Below, piece by piece: positions 1 through 11,577 of a DNA stretch of 64,000 nt (the stretch's first letter is position 1; the number at the start of each line of letters is the position of its first letter). Position numbers and translations under genes: made by a program. A model generated the notes under the pieces. It was not told the origin of the DNA and searched no databases. It saw only the letters and a list, made by a program, of their open reading frames with translations. The stretch comes from Synanceia verrucosa. Its lineage: Eukaryota; Chordata; Actinopteri; Perciformes; Synanceiidae. The DNA lies in the NCBI GenBank assembly GCA_029721515.1, contig CM056567.1:905507-969506 (forward strand), in the 5' to 3' direction.

Positions 1-3000
1 TATGTGAAGTATGCACATACCGTGCTAGTTCTACCGGTACTGTGTGAAGTATGCACATACCGTGCTAGTTCTACCAGTACTATGTGAAGTATGCACATAC
101 CGTGCTAGTTCTACCAGTACTATGTGAAGTATGCACATACCGTGCTAGTTCTACCGGTACTATGTGAAGTATGCACATACCGTGCTAGTTCTACCGATAC
201 TGTGTGAAGTATGCACATACCGTGCTAGTTCTACCGGTACTATGTGAAGTATGCACATACCGTGCTAGTTCTACCGGTACTATGTGAAGTATGCACATAC
301 CGTGCTAGTTCTACCGGTACTGTGTGAAGTATGCACATACCGTGCTAGTTCTACCGGTACTATGTGAAGTATGCACATACCGTGCTAGTTCTACCAGTAC
401 TATGTGAAGTATGCACATACCGTGCTAGTTCTACCGGTACTATGTCAAGTATGCACATACCGTGCTAGTTCTACCAGTACTATGTGAAGTACGCTCACTA
501 TGTGAAGTATGCACATACCGTGCTAGTTCTACCGGTACTATGTCAAGTATGCACATACCGTGCTAGTTCTACCAGTACTATGTGAAGTACGCTCACTATG
601 TGAAGTATGCACATACCGTGCTAGTTCTACCGGTACTATGTGAAGTATGCACATACCGTGCTAGTTCTACCGGCACTATGTGAAGTATGCACATACCGTG
701 CTAGTTCTACCGGTACTGTGTGAAGTATGCACATACCGTGCTAGTTCTACCAGTACTATGTGAAGTATGCACATACCGTGCTAGTTCTACCGGTACTATG
801 TGAAGTATGCACATACCGTGCTAGTTCTACCAGTACTATGTGAAGTACGCTCACTATGTGAAGTATGCACATACCGTGCTAGTTCTACCGGTACTGTGTG
901 AAGTATGCACATACCGTGCTAGTTCTACCGGTACTATGTGAAGTATGCACATACCGTGCTAGTTCTACCGGTACTATGTGAAGTATGCACATACCGTGCT
1001 AGTTCTACCGGTACTATGTCAAGTATGCACATACCGTGCTAGTTCTACCAGTACTATGTGAAGTACGCTCACTATGTGAAGTATGCACATACCGTGCTAG
1101 TTCTACCGGTACTATGTGAAGTATGCACATACCGTGCTAGTTCTACCGGTACTATGTGAAGTATGCACATACCGTGCTAGTTCTACCGGTACTATGTGAA
1201 GTATGCACATACCGTGCTAGTTCTACCGGTACTATGTGAAGTATGCACATACCGTGCTAGTTCTACCAGTACTATGTGAAGTACGCTCACTATGTGAAGT
1301 ATGCACATACCGTGCTAGTTCTACCGGTACTGTGTGAAGTATGCACATACCGTGCTAGTTCTACCAGTACTATGTGAAGTATGCACATACCGTGCTAGTT
1401 CTACCAGTACTATGTGAAGTATGCACATACCGTGCTAGTTCTACCAGTACTATGTGAAGTATGCACACTATGTGAAGTATGCACATACCGTGCTAGTTCT
1501 ACCGGTACTATGTGAAGTATGCACATACCGTGCTAGTTCTACCAGTACTATGTGAAGTACGCTCACTATGTGAAGTATGCACATACCGTGCTAGTTCTAC
1601 CGGTACTATGTGAAGTATGCACATACCGTGCTAGTTCTACCAGTACTATGTGAAGTACGCTCACTATGTGAAGTATGCACATACCGTGCTAGTTCTACCG
1701 GTACTGTGTGAAGTATGCTCATACCGTGCTAGTTCTACCGGTACTGTGTGAAGTATGCACATACCGTGCTAGTTCTACCAGTACTATGTGAAGTATGCAC
1801 ATACCGTGCTAGTTCTACCGGTACTATGTGAAGTATGCACATACCGTGCTAGTTCTACCAGTACTATGTGAAGTATGCACATACCGTGCTAGTTTTACCA
1901 GTACTATGTGAAGTACGCTCACTATGTGAAGTATGCACATACCGTGCTAGTTCTACCGGTACTATGTGAAGTATGCACATACCGTGCTAGTTCTACCGGT
2001 ACTATGTGAAGTATGCACATACCGTGCTAGTTCTACCGGTACTGTGTGAAGTATGCACATACCGTGCTAGTTCTACCGGTACTGTGTGAAGTATGCACAT
2101 ACCGTGCTAGTTCTACCGGTACTATGTGAAGTATGCACATACCGTGCTAGTTCTACCGGTACTATGTGAAGTATGCACATACCGTGCTAGTTCTACCGGT
2201 ACTATGTGAAGTATGCACATACCGTGCTAGTTCTACCGGTACTATGTGAAGTATGCACATACCGTGCTAGTTCTACCGGTACTATGTGAAGTATGCACAT
2301 ACCGTGCTAGTTCTACCGGTACTATGTGAAGTATGCACATACCGTGCTAGTTCTACCAGTACTATGTGAAGTACGCTCACTATGTGAAGTATGCACATAC
2401 CGTGCTAGTTCTACCGGTACTATGTGAAGTATGCACATACCGTGCTAGTTCTACCGGTACTATGTGAAGTATGCACATACCGTGCTAGTTCTACCAGTAC
2501 TATGTGAAGTACGCTCACTATGTGAAGTATGCACATACCGTGCTAGTTCTACCGGTACTGTGTGAAGTATGCACATACCGTGCTAGTTCTACCGGTACTA
2601 TGTGAAGTATGCACATACCGTGCTAGTTCTACCGGTACTGTGTGAAGTATGCACATACCGTGCTAGTTCTACCAGTACTATGTGAAGTATGCACATACCG
2701 TGCTAGTTCTACCAGTACTATGTGAAGTATGCACACTATGTGAAGTATGCACATACCGTGCTAGTTCTACCGGTACTATGTGAAGTATGCACATACCGTG
2801 CTAGTTCTACCAGTACTATGTGAAGTACGCTCACTATGTGAAGTATGCACATACCGTGCTAGTTCTACCGGTACTGTGTGAAGTATGCTCATACCGTGCT
2901 AGTTCTACCGGTACCGTGTGAAGTACGCTCATACCGTGCTAGTTCTACCGGTACCGTGTGAAGTACGCTCATACCGTGCTAGTTCTACCGGTACCGTGTG

Positions 3001-3868
3001 AAGTACGCTCATACCGTGCTAGTTCTACCGGTACCGTGTGAAGTAAGCTCATACCGTGCTAGTTCTACCGGTACCGTGTGAAGTACGCTCATACCGTGCT
3101 AGTTCTACCGGTACCGTGTGAAGTACGCTCATACCGTGCTAGTTCTACCGGTACCGTGTGAAGTACGCTCATACCGTGCTAGTTCTACCGGTACTATGTG
3201 AAGTATGCACATACCGTGCTAGTTCTACCGGTACTGTGTGAAGTATGCACATACCGTGCTAGTTCTACCAGTACTATGTGAAGTATGCACATACCGTGCT
3301 AGTTCTACCAGTACTATGTGAAGTATGCACATACCGTGCTAGTTCTACCAGTACTATGTGAAGTATGCACACTATGTGAAGTATGCACATACCGTGCTAG
3401 TTCTACCAGTACTATGTGAAGTACGCTCACTATGTGAAGTATGCACATACCGTGCTAGTTCTACCGGTACTGTGTGAAGTATGCTCATACCGTGCTAGTT
3501 CTACCGGTACCGTGTGAAGTACGCTCATACCGTGCTAGTTCTACCGGTACCGTGTGAAGTACGCTCATACCGTGCTAGTTCTACCGGTACCGTGTGAAGT
3601 ACGCTCATACCGTGCTAGTTCTACCGGTACCGTGTGAAGTACGCTCATACCGTGCTAGTTCTACCGGTACCGTGTGAAGTACGCTCATACCGTGCTAGTT
3701 CTACCGGTACCGTGTGAAGTACGCTCATACCGTGCTAGTTCTACCGGTACCATGTGAAGTACGCTCATACCGTGCTAGTTCTACCGGTACCATGCGAAGT
3801 ACGCTCATACCGTGCTAGTTCTACCGGTACCATGCGAAGTACGCTCATACTGTGCTAGTTCTACTGGT
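1..3868. repeat. Tandem satellite array, 40-bp unit (left end cut by window)
   Basis: About 95 head-to-tail copies of a 40-bp unit built around ATGCACATACCGTGCTAGTT followed by CTACCGGTAC or CTACCAGTAC. Copies are nearly identical, differing mainly at G/A in ACCGGTAC versus ACCAGTAC and at TATGTG/TGTGTG/CGTGTG. An 18-bp truncated unit ending GTACGCTCAC recurs at about a dozen places, each time after an ACCAGTAC copy. A variant carrying GGTACCGTGTG and ACGCTCAT is clustered at roughly 2905-3190 and 3505-3850, suggesting duplicated blocks. The last units decay at 3840-3870. The array starts before position 1, so its full length is unknown. Confidence 0.97.
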
Positions 3869-4005
3869 TATCCCAGTTTGTGTCTCAGTACCAGAGCTTG
3901 TACTGTTACTGCTGTGATATTTCTACTGCACACTGGAGTACTATCAGTACCACTACAGCTCGGGTCACATGCTTGTTTGATAATTTTTGTTCCCTATTCC
4001 TACGT
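3869..4005. other. Short unique spacer between two arrays
   Basis: About 135 bp of non-repetitive sequence linking the 40-bp and 16-bp arrays. It is open in one plus frame, but that frame simply continues out of the satellite and shows no recognisable protein signal. Confidence 0.6.
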
Positions 4006-5369
4006 TGCTAAAGGACTGAGTTGCTAACGGACTGAGCTGCTAAAGAACTGAGCTGCTAACTTACTGAGTTGCTAACGGACTGAGCTGCTAACGGACTGAG
4101 TTGCTAACAGACTGAGCTGCTAACGGACTGAGCTGCTAAAGGACTGAGCTGCTAACTTACTGAGTTGCTAAAGGACTGAGCTGCTAACGGACTGAGATGC
4201 TAAAGGACTGAGCTGCTAACGGACTGAGCTGCTAAAGGACTGAGCTGCTAACTTACTGAGTTGCTAAAGGACTGAGCTGCTAACGGACTGAGATGCTAAA
4301 GGACTGAGCTGCTAACAGACTGAGTTGCTAACGGACTGAGCTGCTAACGGACTGAGATGCTAAAGGACTGAGCTGCTAACAGACTGAGTTGCTAACGGAC
4401 TGAGCTGCTAACGGACTGAGATGCTAAAGGACTGAGCTGCTAACAGACTGAGTTGCTAACGGACTGAGCTGCTAACAGACTGAGTTGCTAACGGACTGAG
4501 CTGCTAACGGACTGAGCTGCTAACAGACTGAGCTGCTAACAGACTGAGTTGCTAACGGACTGAGCTGCTAACAGACTGAGCTGCTAACAGACTGAGTTGC
4601 TAACGGACTGAGCTGCTAACAGACTGAGATGCTAACGGACTGAGCTGCTAACAGACTGAGTTGCTAACAGACTGAGTTGCTAACGGACTGAGCTGCTAAC
4701 AGACTGAGAAGCTAAAGGACTGAGCTGCTAACGGACTGAGATGCTAAAGGACTGAGCTGCTAACAGACTGAGTTGCTAACGGACTGAGCTGCTAACAGAC
4801 TGAGTTGCTAATGGACTGAGCTGCTAACAGACTGAGATGCTAAAGGACTGAGCTGCTAACGGACTGAGTTGCTAACGGACTGAGCTGCTAACAGACTGAG
4901 AAGCTAAAGGACTGAGCTGCTAACGGACTGAGATGCTAAAGGACTGAGCTGCTAACAGACTGAGTTGCTAAAGGACTGAGCTGCTAACAGACTGAGTTGC
5001 TAATGGACTGAGCTGCTAATGGACTGAGATGCTAAAGGACTGAGCTGCTAACGGACTGAGATGCTAAAGGACTGAGCTGCTAACAGACTGAGTTGCTAAC
5101 GGACTGAGCTGCTAACGGACTGAGTTGCTAATGGACTGAGCTGCTAATGGACTGAGATGCTAAAGGACTGAGCTGCTAACGGACTGAGATGCTAAAGGAC
5201 TGAGTTGCTAACGGACTGAGTTGCTAAAGGACTGAGCTGCTAACAGACTGAGTTGCTAATGGACTGAGCTGCTAATGGACTGAGATGCTAAAGGACTGAG
5301 CTGCTAACGGACTGAGATGCTAAAGGACTGAGTTGCTAACGGACTGAGTTGCTAACGGACTGAGCTGCT
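4006..5369. repeat. Tandem minisatellite, 16-bp unit
   Basis: About 85 copies of TGAGCTGCTAACGGAC. Variants alternate among GAGCTGC, GAGTTGC and GAGATGC, and among CTAACGG, CTAACAG and CTAAAGG. The variants are interspersed in recurring short blocks, a sign of unequal exchange within the array. Every copy carries TGA and TAA, so the plus strand is closed to translation. Confidence 0.97.
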
Positions 5370-6409
5370 TTCACCTCCAGCTGCTTCTGATTGCTTTCCG
5401 TGCTTTTAGTGATCCAACGTTTCCTCTGCTGACCTTCGTTCATCAGTCCTGATTCACTCAGCCAATCACAGCAGGGCGTTCACACTGATTGACCCGGTCG
5501 ATCACAACACAATATGGAGCTCAGCGGGAATCAATCAACAACTTGGATCTGCGTGCATGAGGCTGCCTTTCTATAACATGAGCATCATATTTACATGGTG
5601 TTTGTCTGGAAAAAAACGAGGAGTTAACCGACCAAAACATCAGCGACTGTTCGTCTGTTCGTCCAGATATAGTTCCAGTGATAAATGTTCCCATCAGAGT
5701 GGAAACGTCTCGAACGTTTCCCAGAGCGACCGCTGCACTTCTGAAATTACTGTGAACTCCATGGAGAGCATTTTACACACATTTAAACACTCTTTCTCTC
5801 CAAACGGCCGCAACAAAACCATTATGAAGTGAAGTGAATTTCCACCTCTGAGTGCATTTAATGCTTCTCTTCCCTCCTCTGGAAAACATAGGGACTAAAA
5901 AGCAGTGTTTAAAGCTCAGCTAAAAGTTTGATGCATCAGCCTCGGGTCACCATGAGTGGAAATATCATGGAGGTATGAAACAACAGCTTTTCACCTGGTT
6001 ATTTTCTGCTAACATCAAAATTTAGCTGAAAGGAAGAGGCTATTTCATTTCCTCCTCTTTAGCGCTCATTCAAGGTTTCACTATTTGTTAAAAAACGGTG
6101 TCAAGTGACAGTCAACAGTCATAAAGTCCTGAAAGAAAACATGGAAAGTCATATTTCTGAGGGTTCCTGAACGCCTCCATCTGTCCTTCAGTCAGAGGAC
6201 GCAGCTCAAGCATCTGCTGTGGAGTGATTACACACCTGACCGTCACCTCCATATTTATATTCATATATATATATATATATACTGTACATGTAGTATATAT
6301 GTGTTTCTATGCATATATCATATTATAGGAGTGTTTGACAGCCTGTTGGTTCACCTGCTGCAGAGAAAACACCTTCATTTTCATTCTTATTCATCACACA
6401 CCTGAGACA
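5370..6409. other. Unique sequence, no gene seen
   Basis: Roughly 1 kb of single-copy AT-moderate DNA. An open stretch at 5557-5832 (plus) has no recognisable domain, no homologous look and no good splice context, so I do not call it. A short (AT)n tract lies near 6264-6281. Confidence 0.5.
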
Positions 6410-6411
6410 AC

Positions 6412-6752
6412 AGTGTGTGTGTGTGTGTGTATGTGTGTGTGTGTGACCTTTAAAGTGTGCAGGGATAGTGTGTGTTACCAACGTTTTTGGTGGCGAAGCG
6501 AAAAAGTCAAACTTGACAAGGTCTCTCCTTTTTCCTTCTCACACACACACACACACTTTCATTTTCATTTCTAACATCTCTCTCTCTCTCTCTTAATCCA
6601 TGTCTATCATCTCTCTCTCCTTCATCTCGTTGTCATTTCTTTTCTCTCTCTCTCTCTGTTGCTGCTCTCTCCTCCATGTGAATACCAATGGGTCCTGTGG
6701 AGAACGAGTGGGTGAGAGAGCAGCAGAGACTGTGAGAGAGAGAGAGAGAGAG
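6412..6752. repeat. Cluster of simple repeats: (GT)n, (CA)n, (CT)n, (GA)n
   Basis: (GT)n at about 6412-6443, (CA)n at 6540-6556, (CT)n at 6577-6592 and 6641-6657, then (GA)n at about 6735-6752. The (CT)n and later (GA)n tracts are complementary and could pair as a hairpin. Open frames across this stretch are translations of simple repeats. Confidence 0.9.
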
Positions 6753-6906
6753 CATGCTAATAGGGTAGAAGTTTCTGGAGCTTGACTTCAGTGTGAGCAG
6801 CCTCGTCCTTAAAGCCGCAGTGTGCTTCAAGTCGTACGACCTTCAGTGTTTTATGTTACACCACAGAGGTCACAGAGGTCACAGCTTATTCTGCATCAGA
6901 ATCACC

Positions 6907-7917
6907 AAACCCTCTGGATCAGACCATCAGGATCAGACCATCAGGATCAGACCATCAGGATCAGACCGCCAGGATCAGACCACCAGGATCAGACCATCAG
7001 GATCAGACCACCAGGATCAGACCATCAGGATCAGACCACCAGGATCAGACCATCAGGATCAGACCATCAGGATCAGACCACCAGGATCAGACCACCAGGA
7101 TCAGACCATCAGGATCAGACCACCAGGATCAGACCACCAGGATCAGACCATCAGGATCAGACCATCAGGATCAGACCGCCAGGATCAGACCACCAGGATC
7201 AGACCATCAGGATCAGACCATCAGGATCAGACCATCAGGATCAGACCGCCAGGATCAGACCACCAGGATCAGACCATCAGGATCAGACCATCAGGATCAG
7301 ACCATCAGGATCAGACCATCAGGATCAGACCATCAGGATCAGACCATCAGGATTAGACCACCAGGATCAGACCATCAGGATCAGACCATCAGGATCAGAC
7401 CACCAGGATCAGACCATCAGGATCAGACCACCAGGATCAGACCACCAGGATCAGACCATCAGGATCAGACCATCAGGATCAGACCGCCAGGATCAGACCA
7501 TCAGGATCAGACCATCAGGATCAGACCACCAGGATCAGACCACCAGGATCAGACCGCCAGGATCAGACCATCAGGATCAGACCACCAGGATCAGACCACC
7601 AGGATCAGACCATCAGGATCAGACCACCAGGATCAGACCGCCAGGATCAGACCGCCAGGATCAGACCATCAGGATCAGACCATCAGGATCAGACCATCAG
7701 GATCAGACCACCAGGATCAGACCATCAGGATTAGACCACCAGGATCAGACCATCAGGATCAGACCACCAGGATCAGACCATCAGGATCAGACCACCAGGA
7801 TCAGACCATCAGGATCAGACCATCAGGATCAGACCACCAGGATCAGACCATCAGGATCAGACCATCAGGATCAGACCATCAGGATCAGACCACCAGGATC
7901 AGACCCTCTGGATCCAG
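6907..7917. repeat. Tandem minisatellite, 14-bp unit, open in all plus frames
   Basis: About 72 copies of GATCAGACCATCAG, with CCATC, CCACC and CCGCC variants. The unit has no stop in any plus frame, and 14 is not a multiple of 3. All three frames therefore read the same 14-residue cycle (DHQDQTIRIRPSGS-like), which produces long open frames of up to 382 codons. Degenerate end units containing CTCTGGATC mark both edges. I interpret the open frames as a by-product of unit length rather than as a gene. Confidence 0.95.
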
Positions 7918-8476
7918 TCTGGACAGCAGGAAAGATCTCAGATCCTTTCATGTTGGAGCTCGCTGTTTGAATTTGTTCCACCTGAAGGACTTTTTGTTCC
8001 TCTTCACCTCATGATCTTCAGACTGGCTTCTGATTGGCTGCCCTCATGTTGGCGTGACGTCTCATTTGTCTTTGTAGTTTGTTGGTTTTCCAAGACTGGA
8101 GTATAAATTTGAGTTTGAGAAGGAAGAAGGGAGTGAGCTGAGAAAGACAGATAAAAGAGGAGGAAGATGAAGGGTTGAGAGAAAGTTCAAGAATACTGTA
8201 CGTTTTTCTACTGACAGGAAACAGAAAGCGGCGACAGGAAAGTCAGACGAGATTTCACCCCAAAGATTTCAGGAACTTTTACAATAGAGTGTGACAGCAG
8301 AGAGAAAGAAACAAAGAGAGAGAAGAAAAGAGAGAGAGAAGGGCAGAGAGTGAAGCATCTCCATGTCAGGCTGTAATTAGCATAATATTTCTCTCTGTGT
8401 GTCTCCATCATCCTATTTATATCTGTCAGAGTGAAGGACGGAGATGAAAGAGTGGAAGTAACGAACATGAAATTGT

Positions 8477-8510
<34 letters not shown>

Positions 8511-8969
8511 ATCCTGACTGGACGTGTAATGACTGCTCGCTCTATTTCAACACTATTTTTGCATAAAAGACAGATTTGTTCCGTGGCGTCTCGTATCAAA
8601 GCGGCGCTCCAGAGGCCTCGAGGCAGCGCTGGCTTTGACGTTAGAGGCGGTTGCCAGTTCTGGTCCTGGAGCGACGGGGAGCTGGGATTCAAACCCCCGG
8701 ACGGCCGACGGAGCAGCTCTTTGTTTTTTTATTTCTCGGGTATTTTTGGCCCTTTGATCGGGCTTCTGGGGACAAGCTGAGAGCGCAGCTCCTTAAAGTG
8801 ATGCTACTGTTCAGATACATCATCAAAGGATCCAACCTGATCCAAGAGAAAGACCCACTGTAAGACAGAAGCCTTTAACGTCACGTCGTCACCAATGTTT
8901 CAGCAACAAACCTGCTAAGTTACCTTTAGGAAAAGCATCGTCTGTGAGGATGTAAGCTAAGTGAAAGTC
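7918..8969. other. Unique and GA-rich sequence with a GC-rich patch
   Basis: No supported gene. The stretch includes purine-rich DNA at 8110-8360, a (GT)n tract at about 8479-8508 and a GC-rich, CpG-containing patch at about 8580-8710. The patch holds a tRNA B-box-like GGATTCAAACCCC on the plus strand, but no cloverleaf could be folded around it. It is probably an intron or upstream region of the semaphorin gene. Confidence 0.45.
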
Positions 8970-8974
8970 CACCT

Positions 8975-9112
8975 CCACATAATGTACACAGGAAGTGGTC
9001 GTAGTCACCGTGATGTCTCCCATGTTGGTTTGTGGACTGTGAAGCCTTGAGTTTGGCATTTTGGCCGTCGCCATCTTGGTTTTTTTTGCAGCCAGGAGTG
9101 ACAGCTGAGTAC
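8975..9112 (-). repeat. Dispersed repeat family Y (YY1-motif element), copy 1
   Basis: On the minus strand this reads as a run of A after TTGC, then CCAAGATGGCGAC, then a segment ending GGTGACTACGACCACTTCC. The same order occurs at 42850-42975, 53825-53937 and 61805-61885 (plus strand), at 45384-45500 (minus), and in part at 40486-40560. AAGATGGCGRC matches the YY1 binding consensus. I recognise it as a common teleost interspersed repeat but cannot give its database name. Confidence 0.75.
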
Positions 9113-9185
9113 AACTGAACACTGAAAAGGTTCTAATGAACTTTAATAAAGTGAAACTTTGAAAGGGTCAAAGTTCAAACAGGCC

Positions 9186-9199
9186 GTTGCCGTGGTAAC
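9186..9199. promoter_or_regulatory. RFX X-box-like palindrome
   Basis: GTTGCCGTGGTAAC fits the RFX half-site pair GTNRCC-NN-RGYAAC. It lies 760 bp before the first semaphorin exon in the window, so a role there is only possible. A single motif match in 64 kb is weak evidence. Confidence 0.35.
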
Positions 9200-9962
9200 G
9201 ACAGTGAACACCTTTGAGTTGTTTGTGCTGAATAAAGTTTGTTGACATGAGAAGTGATGCCTTTCATCTCTTCTCTCTTTCATCCCTCCATCCTTTAGTC
9301 ATCCTCCCTTTTATCTCTCTAATCCAATCTCCTTCTTTCTTCTCTCCTCCTTTTCCCTCCTTCCTCACCTGTGATCCACCTCTTCCTCATTAAGTCCAAT
9401 CCTCGTCTCTGTCGCTTCCTTCCTTCCCTCCTTCCTCTCTCCAGATGTTCACAGTTTAAGCAGTTTCTTTATTCCATGTGTGATGAACGGTAGTCTGCAG
9501 TAGTCAAGGAATGTTTTCAGTGTAGCATGTTGAAAAATGTTCTCTCTTGTGGAAAAAGCCAAGAAAGCAGTCACAGTTTGGTATCCATGAATATTAAAAA
9601 TATGTCGACAATCCCTCCTCGTGGTTAAAATCCATGAACCAAACGTTTCTATATTGAAGCTCTAATAAACCTCTCACACAGTTATACAGTGTGAACCTTT
9701 CATATTCTGTTAGATATTAGCAGAGATTAGATGAAATGATGAATTTAAACTGATTGGGTAGCTTCAATCAGCCAATAGCGTCTTGTGTATAAAATCAACT
9801 GAAATAAAAAAAACGCTGTCCGCAGAAATCCATATATATCGAGTGATAAGTGGACAGCATGTCAAAACTTTCTTGATAAAGTCACATTACGTCACGACAT
9901 GAATAATCAATGAATTGTCAAAAACGTAAAATAAAGATTAATTCCCATTTTGTTCCTTGCAG

Positions 9963-10213
9963 GCGTTCGCCGTCTTCCAGAGATGGACCAGCGCGCCGCC
10001 GCTAACGTCCACTTCACCCTCCTGATCGCCTGCGTCCTGGTGGCCTTCTTCCTGGGCGCCATCTTGTCCGGCTTCCTGGTGTCGTGTTACTGCAGCCGCA
10101 GCGCCGCTCAGCGGGCGAGGAGGCTGGGAAAAGACCCCGAGGCGTCGCTGCCGCACGCCTTGTCGCTGCGATCCCTCGCCAAGCTCAACGGGCTGCTGGA
10201 CGGACCGCCGAAG
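9963..10213 (+). CDS. sema6: Semaphorin-6 family protein, transmembrane exon (partial gene)
   Basis: Internal coding exon of a class 6 (transmembrane) semaphorin, an axon-guidance ligand/receptor that binds plexin-A outside the cell. The frame shows a short ectodomain stalk with VHFTLL, then a hydrophobic segment running to GAILSGFLVSCYC (the single membrane pass), then a basic stop-transfer region and SLRSLAKLNGLLDG, typical of class 6 juxtamembrane tails. The acceptor TTGTTCCTTGCAG is strong. A second AG at 9979-9980 would remove six codons and keep the frame. The donor is AAG|GTGAAG. The exon enters with two bases completing a split codon and leaves in phase 0. No Sema or PSI exon lies upstream in the window, so the 5' part of the gene is outside or behind the satellites. 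Paralogue (6A-6E) is not resolved: the tail does not match what I remember of human 6A, 6B or 6D closely. Confidence 0.88.
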
Positions 10214-10325
10214 GTGAAGAACGATCAATCACAAAGAAACATCTCTCATCCTCTCTGAGCACTCTGAAACAAATTTAAATAAATCCAAACCGTTTTAATA
10301 TGTCAACTCACTGAGGGTCAGCCCT

Positions 10326-10628
10326 TTCATAAAACAGGAAGTGTCTTGTTCCAGTGTTTTTGTCCATTTTCAGTCATATTTCTAGACCCACAGAATATTT
10401 TGTACTATGACTCTGAAAACAGTGAATATCTCAAATGAAAGAAGAGACTCTCTATTTCATCATGAAAAAAATGTTTGTTTTTACCTTGTTCCATTCTTGT
10501 TTTATCAGAGGTAGAGTAGAGGACACTTTCACCAAAATCACCACTTCCTGTTTTGATCTCTGTGGTGTATACCGTCTCTTTATGCTCTGACTACATCTCC
10601 CAGAAGCCCCAGAATTACTCACAGGCTG
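10326..10628 (+). repeat. Dispersed repeat family Z (ZNF143-motif element), copy 1
   Basis: This copy lies in the semaphorin intron. It is nearly identical to 42262-42645 and 55682-56005, and in inverted form to 47515-47705. It carries ACTACATCTCCCAGAAGC at 10590-10607. It lacks about 50 bp present in the other copies, between two CACTT direct repeats, as expected from a slippage deletion. Confidence 0.9.
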
Positions 10629-11043
10629 CCAAAAACCACTCTGACGTATTATTACGTCGATAGCACTGGGTGAAGTCATTTCTTAGCATCCACTTTGAAG
10701 TGTTTCACTTATTATTGCTGCTCTGTTCTAAAGTAGGACAACAGTTTTCATGTCTCCGTCACTTTATCTCAGTTAAAGGATTTTATTATTCGTCGTAGTT
10801 CTGGCTCTGAACCCTTCACCTCTCAGTCCGCTGAATTTAGAGCAGCAGCGTTAATATTAATGTTCATCCTGTCCCTGGAGGAAGAAGTGATGCTTTCAAG
10901 CTTCACTTCAGCCTTTCACATCTGAGTGCTTCATCAGGAGGTGACCTTTGACCCCTCTGGAGTGAGAAACGTCCACACACAGTCTGTCTTCTCTTTCACC
11001 TTGAGTCATCACTTCTTCTCGTCTTTGTGGCGTCTTCCTGCAG

Positions 11044-11175
11044 GAGGACAAAGTGGACGTGTCCACCCCAAAGATGTACAGCTCCTTCATCCCTAACGGC
11101 CAGGCAGAGCCGCACCTGCACACCGCCGGCCCCCAGGGCCTCCCGCTGGGGGACCCCGACCTCAGCCTCTCCCAG
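11044..11175 (+). CDS. sema6: Semaphorin-6 family protein, cytoplasmic exon (44 codons)
   Basis: Phase-0 exon of exactly 132 nt that continues the semaphorin cytoplasmic tail. It begins EDKVDVSTPKMYSSFIPNG and ends DPDLSLSQ. The acceptor is CTTCCTGCAG|GAG and the donor CAG|GTGGGA. The KMYSSFIPNG block resembles the tail segment that follows the membrane-proximal region in class 6 semaphorins. The preceding intron is 830 bp and the following one 402 bp. Both neighbouring exons join without changing frame, which is the main support. The protein segment is intracellular and probably takes part in reverse signalling; no catalytic domain is present. Confidence 0.87.
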
Positions 11176-11577
11176 GTGGGACCCAAACAGAGGGAGCAGT
11201 GATCAGACACACTTATTTCATTTTCATTCTGAATATCACAGCTTGTCTGTTTGCAGCTTCTAAATGTGAGGACTGGCTGCTTTCCTCCCTGTTATGTGCT
11301 CATGAATGGAATATGTCAGTTTCCACTCTGGACATGACATTTTAAACACTAAACCGTCTCTGTAGTCTCCAGGAATGAGAGAGACTCTACTGGGACTGTG
11401 TATGGCATTCTATTTTTTATTTCAGTCTTCATTATTGACTTTTTTGCTGAATTAATTTCATGTATGTAATTTATGTGATGATTTTTTTGAAGCTTTCCTT
11501 CTGGAAGTCTCGTCCTCTACAGAAATGTCTTTCATATTTCCTCACGGTGTCTAACCGTGCTTCCTGTCTCTGTTCAG

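Noticed and set aside
1..5369. CRISPR-like appearance of regular repeats with short variable parts
   Set aside because: Units are contiguous head-to-tail satellites with no unique spacers, and the genome is eukaryotic.
6822..7970. 382-codon open frame over the 14-bp array
   Set aside because: The unit has no plus-strand stop, so openness is automatic. No start context, splice signals or non-repeat coding sequence support it.
8690..8710. tRNA gene suggested by GGGATTCAAACCCC
   Set aside because: No A box or cloverleaf at the right spacing on either strand.
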